Notes under the pieces: generated by a model
What the model was told of the DNA's origin: nothing
Database searches by the model: none
The model's input: the letters and a program-made list of their open reading frames with translations, nothing else
Program-made: the position numbers and the translations under genes
Assembly (NCBI GenBank): GCA_031253995.1
Contig: JAIRVG010000065.1
Span: 124,001 to 188,000 of the forward strand
Reading direction: 5' to 3'
Source of the DNA: Paucimonas sp.
GTDB taxonomy: Bacteria > Pseudomonadota > Gammaproteobacteria > Pseudomonadales > Pseudomonadaceae
DNA: 64,000 bases
In this document: positions 1 through 8,653 of the stretch, piece after piece
Layout: every line of letters begins with the position of its first letter
How positions within the stretch are numbered: the first letter of the stretch is position 1

Positions 1-572
1 CCAGCCATGAGGATCACTTCATCGTCCTGCGAGGTGATGTGCTCGGCGGCGTAGCGCATGTCGGCGGCGCCGCCGAACTCCTTGAAGCCGATCAGGTTGG
101 CGTATTTGCGGCGCAGCTTGAAGAACAGCTCGGCGCGGGTGGCGAAGCCGTAGTACGGGCTGTTGTAGATCACCGCCGGCAGCTTCGGCGCGGCTTCGAG
201 GATGGCGGCAAAGTGGGCTTCCTGGGCGGCCGGCGAGGCGCCGCGGGACAGCACGCGGGGGATGACCATCAGGCCGTGGGCGCCAACCTTGGCGGCGTGG
301 GCGGCATGGGACACCGCTTCGCGGCTGTTGACCGCGCCGGTACCGACGATGGTCGGCACGCCGGCGGCGACCAGGCGCGCCACGCCTTCCTGGCGCTCGG
401 CCTCGGTCAGCAGCGGCCAGTCACCCATGGAGCCGCAGTAGACCACGGCGCTCATGCCGGTCTCGATCAGTTGCTGGCCCTTGCGTACCAGGGCGTCGAA
501 GTCGGGCTTGCGGTCCGGGGTGCACGGGGTCATCAGGGCGGGGATGGTGCCGGTGAAGATGTTGGTGGTCAT
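1..572 (-). CDS. lhpC: DapA-family aldolase/deaminase, probable pyrroline-4-hydroxy-2-carboxylate deaminase (partial, C-terminus off the left edge)
   Basis: Minus-strand gene starting at 572 and running off the window, so only about 190 N-terminal residues are seen. The fold family is the dihydrodipicolinate synthase/N-acetylneuraminate lyase TIM barrel: an early IPALMTP segment, a YCGSMGDWPL loop where DapA has its GTTGE loop, the YNSPYYG Tyr motif, and IGFKEFGG carrying the Schiff-base Lys. It lies 76 bases downstream of hydroxyproline epimerase in the same operon. That context points to the enzyme that deaminates delta1-pyrroline-4-hydroxy-2-carboxylate to 2-oxoglutarate semialdehyde rather than to lysine biosynthesis. 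The family is certain; the substrate is inferred from neighbours. Confidence 0.85.
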   Translation of the reverse strand, partial: MTTNIFTGTIPALMTPCTPDRKPDFDALVRKGQQLIETGMSAVVYCGSMGDWPLLTEAERQEGVARLVAAGVPTIVGTGAVNSREAVSHAAHAAKVGAHGLMVIPRVLSRGASPAAQEAHFAAILEAAPKLPAVIYNSPYYGFATRAELFFKLRRKYANLIGFKEFGGAADMRYAAEHITSQDDEVILMA

Positions 573-648
573 TGCAGTGTTCCTTTGGTTTTTTCAGGTT
601 GGCGCGGACCCTGTGGAAGCGGGTGCCGTGCAAGGTCAGTGACGGGGG

Positions 649-1575
649 TCAGATACCCCAGGCAAACGCGTCGGTTTCATCGATCAGCAAGGTGCTGTCG
701 GCGGTCATGAACGCCTTGCCGGTAATGAACGGGCGAATCCGCTCGCCGTCCCATTCGAAGCGGCCTTCGAAACGGCTGCCGGTGATGCTCGCCTGCACCC
801 AGGTTTCCCCGGCGGCGAGCTTGCCGTCGGCGGCCAGGCAGGCCAGCTTGGCGCTGGTCCCGGTGCCGCAGGGCGAGCGGTCGTAGGCCTTGCCGGGGCA
901 CATGACGAAGTTGCGGCTGTCGGCCTCGGCGTCGTCGGCGAACAGCTCGATATGGTCGATCAGCCCGCCGTTTTCGCCGGTGATGCCTTGTTCCTCAAGG
1001 GCGCGGAGCATCTTCCAGGTCAGGTCGGTGAGGCGCTCGACGTTGTCCAGGCGCAGGTCCTGGCCGTGCTCGGAAACCAGGAAGAACCAGTTGCCGCCCC
1101 AGGCGATATCACCGAGGAAACGCCCGTAGCCCGGCACCTCGACGGCGACCTGCTGGCGATAGCGGTACGAGGGCACGTTGCCCACGGTGACCGTGCCGTC
1201 GTCGTGCAGGGTGGCGCTGACTTGGCCCACCGGGGTGTCGATCCTGTGTACGCCGGGGGTGATCAAACCCAGGTGCTGCAGCGAGTTGACCAGGCCGATG
1301 GTGCCGTGGCCGCACATGCCCAGGTAGCCGGCGTTGTTGAAGAAGATCACGCCGCAGGTGGCGTCCGGCGAGACCGGCTCGCAGTACAGCGCGCCGACCA
1401 ATACGTCGTTGCCGCGGGGTTCCAGCAGGCAGGCGCGGCGCCACTGGTCATGGTGCTGGCGCAGGGCATCGCGCTTTTCCGCCATGCTTGCGCCGCCGAC
1501 TTCGGGGAAGCCCTTGAGCACCAGGCGCGTGGGTTCGCCGCCGGTGTGCGAATCGATGACGTGGATCTGTTTCAT
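649..1575 (-). CDS. lhpA: 4-hydroxyproline 2-epimerase
   Basis: 308 aa, proline racemase superfamily. Converts trans-4-hydroxy-L-proline to cis-4-hydroxy-D-proline by two-base chemistry, the first step of bacterial hydroxyproline use. The two catalytic cysteines are C88 in the MCGHGTIG motif and C236 in the SPCGTGTSAK motif; the N-terminal DSHTGGEPTR segment is also typical. This Cys/Cys pair distinguishes it from the Ser/Cys dehydratase (trans-3-hydroxyproline) branch. It sits between the DapA-like deaminase and the Ldh-type reductase in one leftward unit. PA1268 of P. aeruginosa is the family reference from memory. Confidence 0.93.
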   Translation of the reverse strand: MKQIHVIDSHTGGEPTRLVLKGFPEVGGASMAEKRDALRQHHDQWRRACLLEPRGNDVLVGALYCEPVSPDATCGVIFFNNAGYLGMCGHGTIGLVNSLQHLGLITPGVHRIDTPVGQVSATLHDDGTVTVGNVPSYRYRQQVAVEVPGYGRFLGDIAWGGNWFFLVSEHGQDLRLDNVERLTDLTWKMLRALEEQGITGENGGLIDHIELFADDAEADSRNFVMCPGKAYDRSPCGTGTSAKLACLAADGKLAAGETWVQASITGSRFEGRFEWDGERIRPFITGKAFMTADSTLLIDETDAFAWGI

Positions 1576-1609
1576 GAAGCTGTCCCCTTCGTGAATGCGT
1601 TGTCGTGGA

Positions 1610-2623
1610 TCAGGCCAACAGGCCGTGGATATCGTTCAGCAGGCTTTGCTCGACCCACACGCCCTCGGCCTCGGAGCGTTTGCGCGCGGCAAAGCGGCGT
1701 TGCGAGGGCAGGCGCGCGCCTTGGCCGGTGATCGCGGCGAACAGGCGCTCGGCGCGTTGCTGGCTGGCGACCAGGTCGTCGCCGGCGAAGCGTTGCGGAT
1801 CGAACGCCAGCAGCAGTTCGCCATGGCAGGGCGTTGCCCCGGCGCCGTCATCGAAGGCCAGGGAGTCGGCGCTGGTGAGGTCGCCGATCAGCGCCCCGGC
1901 CAGCAGCTCGATCATGGCCGCCAGGGCCGAGCCTTTGTGCCCGCCGAAGGTCTGCATGGCGCCGTCGAGCACGGCCCGGGCATCGGTGCTCGGCCGGCCG
2001 TCGGCGTCCACGCCCCAGCCCAACGGGATCGCCTTGCCCTGGCGGGCGTGCAACTCGATGTCGCCGCGGGCGATGGCGCTGGTGGCGAAGTCGAAGACAA
2101 ACGGCTCCTGTCCTGCCCGCGGCCAGGCGAAGGCCAGCGGGTTGGTGCCGAACACGCCCTGGCTGCCGCCTTCCGGCGCCACCCAGGCGTGGCTCGGGGT
2201 CATCGCCATGGCGGCCAGGCCGTGGCTGGCGATGGCCTCGACTTCCGGCCATAGCGCCGAGAAATGGAAGCAGTTGCGGATCACCAGGGCGGCAACGCCC
2301 TGTTGCCGCGCCTGCTCGACCAGCAGCGGCAGCCCCTGTTCGAAAGCCAGCAGCGAGTAGCCGTGGCGGGCGTCGACCTTGACGATCGAAGGTGCCGGCT
2401 GGCTCAGGCTCGGCCGGGCAGCCGGGTCGACCTTGCCCGAGCGCAACGAACGGACGCACACCAGCACCCGGTACAGGCCATGGGAGTGGCACTCGTCGCG
2501 TTGGCCCTGGGTGATCACCCGGGCGATCGCCGCGGCATGGTCCGCGGCCATGCCGTTGTCGGTCAGGGCGCGCAGGGCCAGGTCGTGGACCTGTTGCAGG
2601 CTGAGGTTGATGCGTTCGCTCAT
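1610..2623 (-). CDS. Ldh/malate-dehydrogenase-type NAD(P) oxidoreductase, probable delta1-pyrroline-2-carboxylate reductase
   Basis: 337 aa, of the type 2 malate/L-lactate dehydrogenase (YlbC/DpkA) family, which binds NAD(P) without a Rossmann fold. Visible family segments are HSHGLYRV near residue 45, the region around residue 150 ending in GVFGTNPLAFAWPR, and VFDFATSAIARGDI. Pseudomonads use a member (DpkA) to reduce delta1-pyrroline-2-carboxylate or delta1-piperideine-2-carboxylate to L-proline or L-pipecolate, and a copy belongs to hydroxyproline clusters. The gene is 16 bases from the permease and 34 bases from the epimerase, so it is co-transcribed. The family is clear. Whether the substrate is the unsubstituted or the hydroxylated imine is not decided by sequence. 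Confidence 0.82.
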   Translation of the reverse strand: MSERINLSLQQVHDLALRALTDNGMAADHAAAIARVITQGQRDECHSHGLYRVLVCVRSLRSGKVDPAARPSLSQPAPSIVKVDARHGYSLLAFEQGLPLLVEQARQQGVAALVIRNCFHFSALWPEVEAIASHGLAAMAMTPSHAWVAPEGGSQGVFGTNPLAFAWPRAGQEPFVFDFATSAIARGDIELHARQGKAIPLGWGVDADGRPSTDARAVLDGAMQTFGGHKGSALAAMIELLAGALIGDLTSADSLAFDDGAGATPCHGELLLAFDPQRFAGDDLVASQQRAERLFAAITGQGARLPSQRRFAARKRSEAEGVWVEQSLLNDIHGLLA

Positions 2624-2639
2624 CGCTCGGTCTCCGGGC

Positions 2640-4268
2640 TCAGGACAGCTGGATGCGCGCGCCGCTCGGGACGCTCGCCTGGCCAGGTTCGATCTCGCTT
2701 TCCGCGTCTTCTGCGTCCAGGCGCACCAGGTGCGCCGGTACGCCGGTGGCCGCGCCCCAGTAGTAGATGCCGAGGGCAGACAGCGCCACGACCGCGGTGT
2801 CGAACGGATGGGTGATGACGCCGAGGCCGCCGAAGCTGCCCAGCCAGGACAGGAGGATGGTCACGGCGTAGAAGCCGATCAGCCAGGCCGAGGAGCGCAC
2901 CTGCTGGCCCAGGCTCAGGTGCATGGTCGGTACGAAGCGACCGCACAGCAGGTAGATGACGAACATCAGGATCTGCAGGCTGAGCAGCCAGGACACGGTC
3001 TTCCAGCCGGACCAGTAGACGATCAGCGCGGCGATGATGAACGCCAGCGGGCCGAGCACGCTCATGTAGCGGACGCGGAACGGACGCACCAGTTCAGGGG
3101 CGTTGCGGCGCAGGGCGGCGACGGTCACCGGGGCCACGGCGTAGCTGAGGATCAGGGCGGCGGAGACCACGTTGATCAGGGCTTCCCAGGACGGGAACGG
3201 CAGGGTCCAGAACACCGACAGGCCGAAGGTCAGCCACAGCGCCGGGCGCGGGATGCCGGACTTCTCGTCGATGCGGGTGAAGACGCTGAAGAAGGTCCCG
3301 GTGCGGGCCCAACCGTAGACCACCCGTGGGGTGGCGTTCATGTAGATGTTGCCGCAACCGCTGGGGGAAACCACCGCGTCGGCTACCACGAGCCAGGCCA
3401 GCCAGCCCACGCCGAGGGCGATGGCGATATCGCGGTAGGGCAGGGCCAGTTCCTTGGTCACGCCGGCCCAGCCGTTGGCCAGCATCTCGGTCGGCACGCC
3501 GCCGAGGAAGGCCACCTGCAGCAGGACGTAGATGGCGGTGGAGAGCAGCACCGAGAGGATCAGGGCGATAGGGATGGTGCGTTGCGGATTCTTCACCTCC
3601 GAGGCCACCGAGATGATCGGCGTCAGGCCCAGGTAGGCGAAGATGATGCCGCCGGCGGAGACCGCCATTTCAACGCCGGACAGGCCGAACGGGGCGAAGT
3701 CGTGGGAGGTGAAGTTTTCCGGCTTGAAGAAGGTGAACAGCACGCCGATCACCAGCAGCGGAACGATGAACTTGAACACGCTGACCAGGTTGTTGGACTT
3801 GGCGAAGGTCTTCACGCTGCTGTAGTTCAGGGCGAAGAACAGGCACAGCAGGCCGAACTGCACCAGCCAGCCGAGCAGGGTCGGGTCGCTGGAGCCGGCC
3901 TTGGTCAGGTCCGGGAACCAGGCCGCGGCGTACTGGCGCGCGGCGACCACTTCGATGGCCACGAGGCTGGAGAAGGCGATCAGGGTGATGAAGCCCATCA
4001 GGTAGCCCAGCAGCGGGCCGTGGGAGTACACCGGGTAGCGCACCACGCCACCGGCGCGGGGCAGGGCCGCGCCCAGTTCGCAGTAGACGATGCCCAGCAG
4101 CAGGACGGCGAAACCGCCGAGCAGCCAGGAGAAGATCCCTGCGGGACCGGCGATGGCGGACACATGGCTGGCGGCGAACAGCCAGCCCGAGCCGAAGATG
4201 GCTCCCAGTCCGATAAAGGTGAGGTCTATCAGTGAAAGTTGTTTCTTGAACTTGCCTTTGCCTGACAT
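2640..4268 (-). CDS. APC-superfamily amino acid permease, probable hydroxyproline uptake
   Basis: 542 aa inner-membrane transporter with about twelve hydrophobic segments. The N-terminal LTFIGLGAIFGSGWLFAA stretch is the glycine-rich TM1 unwound substrate-binding helix of amino acid-polyamine-organocation permeases, and the late PFRVRYM segment is also family-typical. The start at 4268 (Met-Ser-Gly-Lys) is preferred over upstream in-frame Met codons because it has an AAGAAGG ribosome site and leaves a short charged N-terminus before TM1. It is the first gene of the leftward catabolic unit, so import of 4-hydroxyproline is the natural reading. The substrate is inferred from context only. Confidence 0.85.
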   Translation of the reverse strand: MSGKGKFKKQLSLIDLTFIGLGAIFGSGWLFAASHVSAIAGPAGIFSWLLGGFAVLLLGIVYCELGAALPRAGGVVRYPVYSHGPLLGYLMGFITLIAFSSLVAIEVVAARQYAAAWFPDLTKAGSSDPTLLGWLVQFGLLCLFFALNYSSVKTFAKSNNLVSVFKFIVPLLVIGVLFTFFKPENFTSHDFAPFGLSGVEMAVSAGGIIFAYLGLTPIISVASEVKNPQRTIPIALILSVLLSTAIYVLLQVAFLGGVPTEMLANGWAGVTKELALPYRDIAIALGVGWLAWLVVADAVVSPSGCGNIYMNATPRVVYGWARTGTFFSVFTRIDEKSGIPRPALWLTFGLSVFWTLPFPSWEALINVVSAALILSYAVAPVTVAALRRNAPELVRPFRVRYMSVLGPLAFIIAALIVYWSGWKTVSWLLSLQILMFVIYLLCGRFVPTMHLSLGQQVRSSAWLIGFYAVTILLSWLGSFGGLGVITHPFDTAVVALSALGIYYWGAATGVPAHLVRLDAEDAESEIEPGQASVPSGARIQLS

Positions 4269-4731
4269 GGGCGTCGCCTTCTTGTGGGTTATTGGATAGG
4301 CAGGATGAATGTCGTTGCGGCACGGCATGGGGGTCGCCCGGGACCGTGCTTGCGGCTGGGGGCAGCCGCGCATTTTTATTAAGGTCCGTCTTCAAGAGTC
4401 TTTGTCTTGCGATCGCAGGGCACACTTCCCGCGATCCTTAATGCACTTTCGCCCGTCGCTCGCCGAAATTTCCGACGACCCGGTCGATGAGCAATACAGT
4501 GGACTCATCGGCGCGTTGGCGCTTGATGGTTTTCTTCAAGGAAGATGACGAAATCGGCATAGTTAGGAAATTTCCCTATGACTCTTCGGAAATTTTCTGA
4601 AGCCTTGCAGGCCACGCCCAATAAGGCGTCCAGCGAGGGTCGACAGGGTGCTGGGGCTGCGGCAAGCTGGCCGCCACATTTCGCTGTGGTGACAGCTTTT
4701 TACCAGTCGGTCAGGAAAGGGAGCGCGGCAC
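4269..4731. promoter_or_regulatory. Divergent promoter region with three GAAATTTC-type palindromes
   Basis: 463 bases without a gene between the hydroxyproline operon (left) and its AraC regulator (right). It contains GAAATTTC at 4465-4472, GGAAATTTCC at 4566-4575 and the related palindrome TTCGGAAATTTTCTGAA at 4585-4601. The last two are spaced about two helical turns apart. They are candidate operators for the adjacent regulator; no clear -35/-10 pair could be assigned. Confidence 0.4.
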
Positions 4732-5523
4732 ATGACCCCAAACGCATTCGCCATCCTCTGCGACGGCGATGCTCGATGCCGTCCGCAGAGCATCGAGGAA
4801 CTGTTGTCCGGGCTGGCATTCCTGCTGCCGTTGTTCGATGCGCTGCCCAATGCCACGGTGTTCATCAAGGACCTGCAGGCGCGCTACCTGCTGGCCAACC
4901 AGGCGCTGGTCCAGCGCTGCGGCAAGAAGCACCTGAAGCAGATGCTCGGCAAGACCAGTGCCGAGGTGTTTCCCTCCCACCTGGGGCCTGGCTACACCGA
5001 GCAGGACCGGCGGGTGCTGGAGGAAGGCCGGGTGCTGGAGGACCAGCTGGAGCTGCACCTGTATGGCACCAAGGAGCCGGGCTGGTGCCTGACCCACAAG
5101 CGGCCGCTGTACAACCGTGGCGGGCAGATCATCGGCCTGGCGGGGATTTCCGTGGATCTGCAGTCGGCCAGCGACACCCATCCGGCGTTCCAGCGCCTGG
5201 CGCAGGTGGACGCGCACATCCGCGCGCATTTCCACCGGCCGGTGACCCTGGGCGAGCTGACGAAGATCGCCGGGGTCTCGGTGGCGCAGCTGGAGCGCTA
5301 TTGCAAGCGGGTGTTCCATCTCACGCCGCGGCAGATGATCCACAAGGTGCGCCTGGAGCATGCGCACCGGCTGCTGCATACCGACCTGCCGATCACCGAG
5401 GTGGCGTTGCAATGCGGGTACAGCGATCACAGTGCGTTCACCCGGCAGTTCAAGACGCTCACCGGGTTCACGCCGAAGCAGTATCGGCAGGTGGCCTGTG
5501 GCGATCCTGGGAAGCATTTCTGA
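4732..5523 (+). CDS. lhpR: PAS-AraC transcriptional regulator of the hydroxyproline operon
   Basis: 263 aa. Residues about 35-145 look like a PAS-type sensor (LPNATVFIKDLQARYLLAN, ending in GQIIGLAGISVDLQ). Residues about 155-255 form the AraC/XylS double helix-turn-helix (LTKIAGVSVAQLERYCKRVF, then EVALQCGYSDHSAFTRQFK). The start has a GGAAAGGGA ribosome site 7-8 bases upstream. Divergent placement from the catabolic unit matches LhpR-type activators, which induce hydroxyproline genes when the compound or its epimer is present. The architecture is certain; the exact ligand and the name follow from context. Confidence 0.8.
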   Translation: MTPNAFAILCDGDARCRPQSIEELLSGLAFLLPLFDALPNATVFIKDLQARYLLANQALVQRCGKKHLKQMLGKTSAEVFPSHLGPGYTEQDRRVLEEGRVLEDQLELHLYGTKEPGWCLTHKRPLYNRGGQIIGLAGISVDLQSASDTHPAFQRLAQVDAHIRAHFHRPVTLGELTKIAGVSVAQLERYCKRVFHLTPRQMIHKVRLEHAHRLLHTDLPITEVALQCGYSDHSAFTRQFKTLTGFTPKQYRQVACGDPGKHF

Positions 5524-5684
5524 ACTACGACGCGGACGCTGTTCATTCCCCCGCCTGACTGTCATCAACTGAAATAAATTTTCCCCCAGCCCCGCCAAAA
5601 CCTCCGGCTACGATCCGCCTCCTATCATCAGCGATGAACATTCATCGGCATCGTTCCGAAAAATCCCACTTGCGGAGACCTGCA

Positions 5685-6359
5685 ATGAACACCCGCGGAT
5701 TACTCGATCAACTGCTCAAGTCCGGCCAGGACCTGCTGCAGAAACAGTCCGGCAGCGCACCCAAGAGCAGCGGCGGCCTGGGCGGCCTGCTCTCCGGCGT
5801 CGGCGGTGGCGCGGCGGCGGCCGGGGCCCTGGGCCTGCTGCTGGGCAGCAAGAAAGCCCGCAAGTACGGCGGCAAGGCCCTGACCTACGGCGGCCTGGCG
5901 GCCCTCGGTGTGCTGGCCTACAAGGCCTACGGCAACTGGCAGGCGCAGCAGGCTTCGGCGCCCAAGGGCGAGCCTCGGACCCTCGATCGCCTGCCGCCAG
6001 CGCAGGTCGAGCAGCACAGCGAGGCGATCCTCAAGGCCCTGGTCGCCGCCGCCAAGGCCGACGGCCATGTCGACGCCCGCGAACGGGAGCTGATCGAAGG
6101 CGAATTCGTCAAGCTGTCCGGCAACGACCGCGACCTCCAGCACTGGCTCCACGCCGAGCTGAACAAGCCGCTGGACCCGGCCGACGTCGCCCGCGCCGCC
6201 ACCACCCCGGAAATGGCCGCGGAAATGTACCTGGCCAGCGTCCTGCTGGTGGACGAACAGCACTTCATGGAACGCGCCTATCTCGACGAGCTGGCCCGCC
6301 AGTTGCGCCTCGATCCGGCACTCAAGCTGGAGCTGGAACGCCAGGTGCCCACGACCTGA
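5685..6359 (+). CDS. DUF533 (YebE-like) TerB-fold protein
   Basis: 224 aa. The N-terminus (MNTRGLLDQLLKSGQDLL) is followed by a Gly/Ala-rich hydrophobic stretch, residues about 30-55, that could be a membrane hairpin or flexible segment. From residue about 110 there is an alpha-helical TerB-like domain with AAKADGHVDARERELIEGEF, an acidic Asp/Glu pattern seen in tellurite-resistance TerB proteins. The start at 5685 has a GCGGAG site; an in-frame Met 51 bases upstream lacks one. E. coli YebE is a distant relative, of unknown function and induced by envelope stress. It stands alone between AraC and wspA. Family assignment good, function unknown. Confidence 0.75.
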   Translation: MNTRGLLDQLLKSGQDLLQKQSGSAPKSSGGLGGLLSGVGGGAAAAGALGLLLGSKKARKYGGKALTYGGLAALGVLAYKAYGNWQAQQASAPKGEPRTLDRLPPAQVEQHSEAILKALVAAAKADGHVDARERELIEGEFVKLSGNDRDLQHWLHAELNKPLDPADVARAATTPEMAAEMYLASVLLVDEQHFMERAYLDELARQLRLDPALKLELERQVPTT

Positions 6360-6448
6360 ATCAATAAAATGGGCAAAAGGCCACAAACGTCGTCATTTTG
6401 CCCAATCAAACATGTAGGATCCGTCCCATCGGTGCGTAGGCCGTGGGC

Positions 6449-6454
6449 TATAAT
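6449..6454 (+). promoter_or_regulatory. Possible -10 box upstream of wspA
   Basis: TATAAT about 42 bases before the wspA GTG start. No convincing -35 box lies at 16-18 bases spacing, so this is a weak call. Confidence 0.3.
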
Positions 6455-6495
6455 CAGTCCATTTTTCTGCCGCGTACAACGCTTGAGGGCTGATT

Positions 6496-8118
6496 GTGAA
6501 GAACTGGACATTGCGCCAACGGATCCTGGCAAGCTTCGCCGTGATCATCGCCATCATGTCGTTGATGGTCATCGCCGCTTACTCGCGCCTGCTGGCCATC
6601 GAAGAAAGCGAGCAGGCAGTCCGCTCCGACAGCATCCCCGGCGTCTACTACAGCTCGATGATCCGCAGCGCCTGGGTCGACAGCTACATGCAGACCCAGC
6701 AACTGGTGGGCCTGAGCAAGGACCGCGACCTCACCGATGCCGACATGGCCCTGTACAAGGCCAATGACGACCGCCTGCACCAGCAGATGGACAACTACCG
6801 GCTGACCATGAACGACGCCGAGGACGCGGCCAACTTCGAAGCCTTCAAGGGGATGGTGCAGACTTACCAGGCGGCCCTGGCCTCGGTGCTCAACGCCTAC
6901 CGCAAGGGTGACCACGCCGAGGCCCAGCGCCTGCTGTTGTCCGACCTGGCCCCGGCCTGGGTCGAAGGCCGCAAGCAGATCAACAGCCTGATCGACTGGA
7001 ATCGCCGCTACGCCGACCGCGCCACCGACGAGATCGTGGCCGCCGTCACCGCCGCGAAAATCAGCATGGGTATTTCCCTGGTCCTGGCGATCATTGCCGC
7101 CGCGGTCTGCGGCCTGCTGTTGATGCGGGTCATCACCGAGCCGATGCAGCGCATCGTCCGTGCCCTGGAAACCCTGCGCGGCGGCGACCTCAGCGTGCGC
7201 ATGAACCTGGAGCGCAACGACGAGTTCGGCGCCGTGGAAAACGGCTTCAACGAGATGGTCAGCGAACTCACCGGCCTGGTTTCCCAGGCCCAGCGTTCCT
7301 CGGTGCAGGTGACCACCTCGGTGACCGAGATCGCCGCCACTTCCAAGCAGCAGCAGGCCACCGCCACCGAGACCGCCGCCACCACCACCGAGATCGGCGC
7401 CACCTCGCGGGAAATCGCCGCCACCTCCCGCGACCTGGTGCGGACCATGACCGAAGTGACCTCCGCCGCCGACCAGGCCTCGGTGCTCGCCGGTTCCGGC
7501 CAGCAGGGCCTGGCGCGCATGGAAGAGACCATGCACCAGGTGATGGGCGCCGCCGACCTGGTCAACAACAAGCTGGCGATCCTCAACGAGAAGGCCGGCA
7601 ACATCAACCAGGTGGTGGTGACCATCGTCAAGGTCGCCGACCAGACCAACCTGCTGTCCCTCAACGCCGCCATCGAGGCCGAGAAGGCCGGCGAGTACGG
7701 CCGCGGTTTCGCCGTGGTCGCCACCGAGGTGCGCCGCCTCGCCGACCAGACCGCCGTCGCCACCTACGATATCGAGCAGATGGTCCGCGAGATCCAGTCG
7801 GCGGTGTCCGCCGGGGTGATGGGCATGGACAAGTTCTCCGAGGAAGTGCGCCGCGGCATGTTCGAGGTGCAGCAGGTCGGCGAGCAACTGACCCAGATCA
7901 TCCACCAGGTCCAGGCCCTGGCGCCGCGGGTGCTGATGGTCAACGAGGGCATGCAGGCCCAGGCCACCGGTGCCGAGCAGATCAACCACGCCCTGGCCCA
8001 GCTCAGCGACGCCAGCAGCCAGACCGTGGAATCGCTGCGCCAGGCCAGTTTCGCCATCGACGAGTTGAGCCAGGTCGCGGTCGGTCTGCGCGGCGGTGTG
8101 TCGCGGTTCAAAGTCTGA
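6496..8118 (+). CDS. wspA: WspA, surface-sensing methyl-accepting chemotaxis protein
   Basis: 540 aa with TM1 at about 11-31, a periplasmic helical domain about 32-186, TM2 about 188-212, HAMP to about 262, and a cytoplasmic coiled-coil signalling domain. The conserved hairpin tip NLLSLNAAIEAEKAGEYGRG lies near residues 383-402. The start is GTG after GAGGG. It is first in a seven-gene operon with a CheA-CheY hybrid and a GGDEF response regulator. This fixes it as the receptor that, on surface contact, activates WspE and so c-di-GMP production, rather than a flagellar chemotaxis receptor. Confidence 0.95.
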   Translation: MKNWTLRQRILASFAVIIAIMSLMVIAAYSRLLAIEESEQAVRSDSIPGVYYSSMIRSAWVDSYMQTQQLVGLSKDRDLTDADMALYKANDDRLHQQMDNYRLTMNDAEDAANFEAFKGMVQTYQAALASVLNAYRKGDHAEAQRLLLSDLAPAWVEGRKQINSLIDWNRRYADRATDEIVAAVTAAKISMGISLVLAIIAAAVCGLLLMRVITEPMQRIVRALETLRGGDLSVRMNLERNDEFGAVENGFNEMVSELTGLVSQAQRSSVQVTTSVTEIAATSKQQQATATETAATTTEIGATSREIAATSRDLVRTMTEVTSAADQASVLAGSGQQGLARMEETMHQVMGAADLVNNKLAILNEKAGNINQVVVTIVKVADQTNLLSLNAAIEAEKAGEYGRGFAVVATEVRRLADQTAVATYDIEQMVREIQSAVSAGVMGMDKFSEEVRRGMFEVQQVGEQLTQIIHQVQALAPRVLMVNEGMQAQATGAEQINHALAQLSDASSQTVESLRQASFAIDELSQVAVGLRGGVSRFKV

Positions 8119-8125
8119 CGTGGCG

Positions 8126-8653
8126 ATGAACGAATTCACGCCTCGCCGCCAGCAGGACGCGGCTCGCCAGGGACGCCTGTTCCTGGTGTTTCGCGTGGGC
8201 GGCGAGCGCTTCGCCCTGGACACCCGGGACGTCGCCGAAGTGCTGCCGCACCTGCCGCTCAAGCCGATCGCCCACACCCCGGCGTATGTCGCCGGGGTCC
8301 TGGCCCATCGCGGTGCGCTGGTGCCGGTGGTGGATGTCAGTGCGCTGAGCTTCGGCACGCCGGCGCCACGGCGCACCAGCACGCGCCTGGTGCTGGTGCA
8401 TTACCGCGCCGATCCGCTGCGCCCGGACCTGCTGCTCGGGCTGATCCTCGAACAGGCCAGCGACACCCTGCGTTGCGATCCCGCGGAATTCCGTCCCTAT
8501 GGCGTCGACAACCGCGAGGCGCCGTACCTGGGCCCGGTACGCGAGGATGCCCAGGGACTGTTGCAGTGGATTGGCGTGCAGGACTTGCTCGACGACGCGG
8601 TCCGCGCCTTGCTGTTCCCGGCTGACGGCCGCGCCCTGGAGGTGCTGGCATGA
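8126..8653 (+). CDS. wspB: WspB, CheW-type adaptor
   Basis: 175 aa, single CheW domain (FLVFRVGGERFALDTRDVAEV, then AGVLAHRGALVPVVDVSAL). It couples the receptor array to the WspE kinase; wsp clusters carry two CheW paralogues (WspB and WspD). It begins a few bases after the wspA stop and ends overlapping wspC by ATGA. The ATG at 8126 was chosen; a GTG at 8120 in the same frame is possible and neither has a strong ribosome site, suggesting translational coupling to wspA. Confidence 0.9.
   Translation: MNEFTPRRQQDAARQGRLFLVFRVGGERFALDTRDVAEVLPHLPLKPIAHTPAYVAGVLAHRGALVPVVDVSALSFGTPAPRRTSTRLVLVHYRADPLRPDLLLGLILEQASDTLRCDPAEFRPYGVDNREAPYLGPVREDAQGLLQWIGVQDLLDDAVRALLFPADGRALEVLA

Noticed and set aside
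1..572. dapA of lysine synthesis, which would complete the dap set
   Set aside because: The DapA GTTGE loop is replaced, and the gene is embedded in a hydroxyproline operon.
649..1575. trans-3-hydroxyproline dehydratase instead of epimerase
   Set aside because: Both catalytic Cys (C88, C236) are present; dehydratases have Ser at the first position.
2379..4235. 618-codon plus-strand frame opposite the permease
   Set aside because: Glu/Gln/His/Gly-rich, mirrors a membrane protein; no family.
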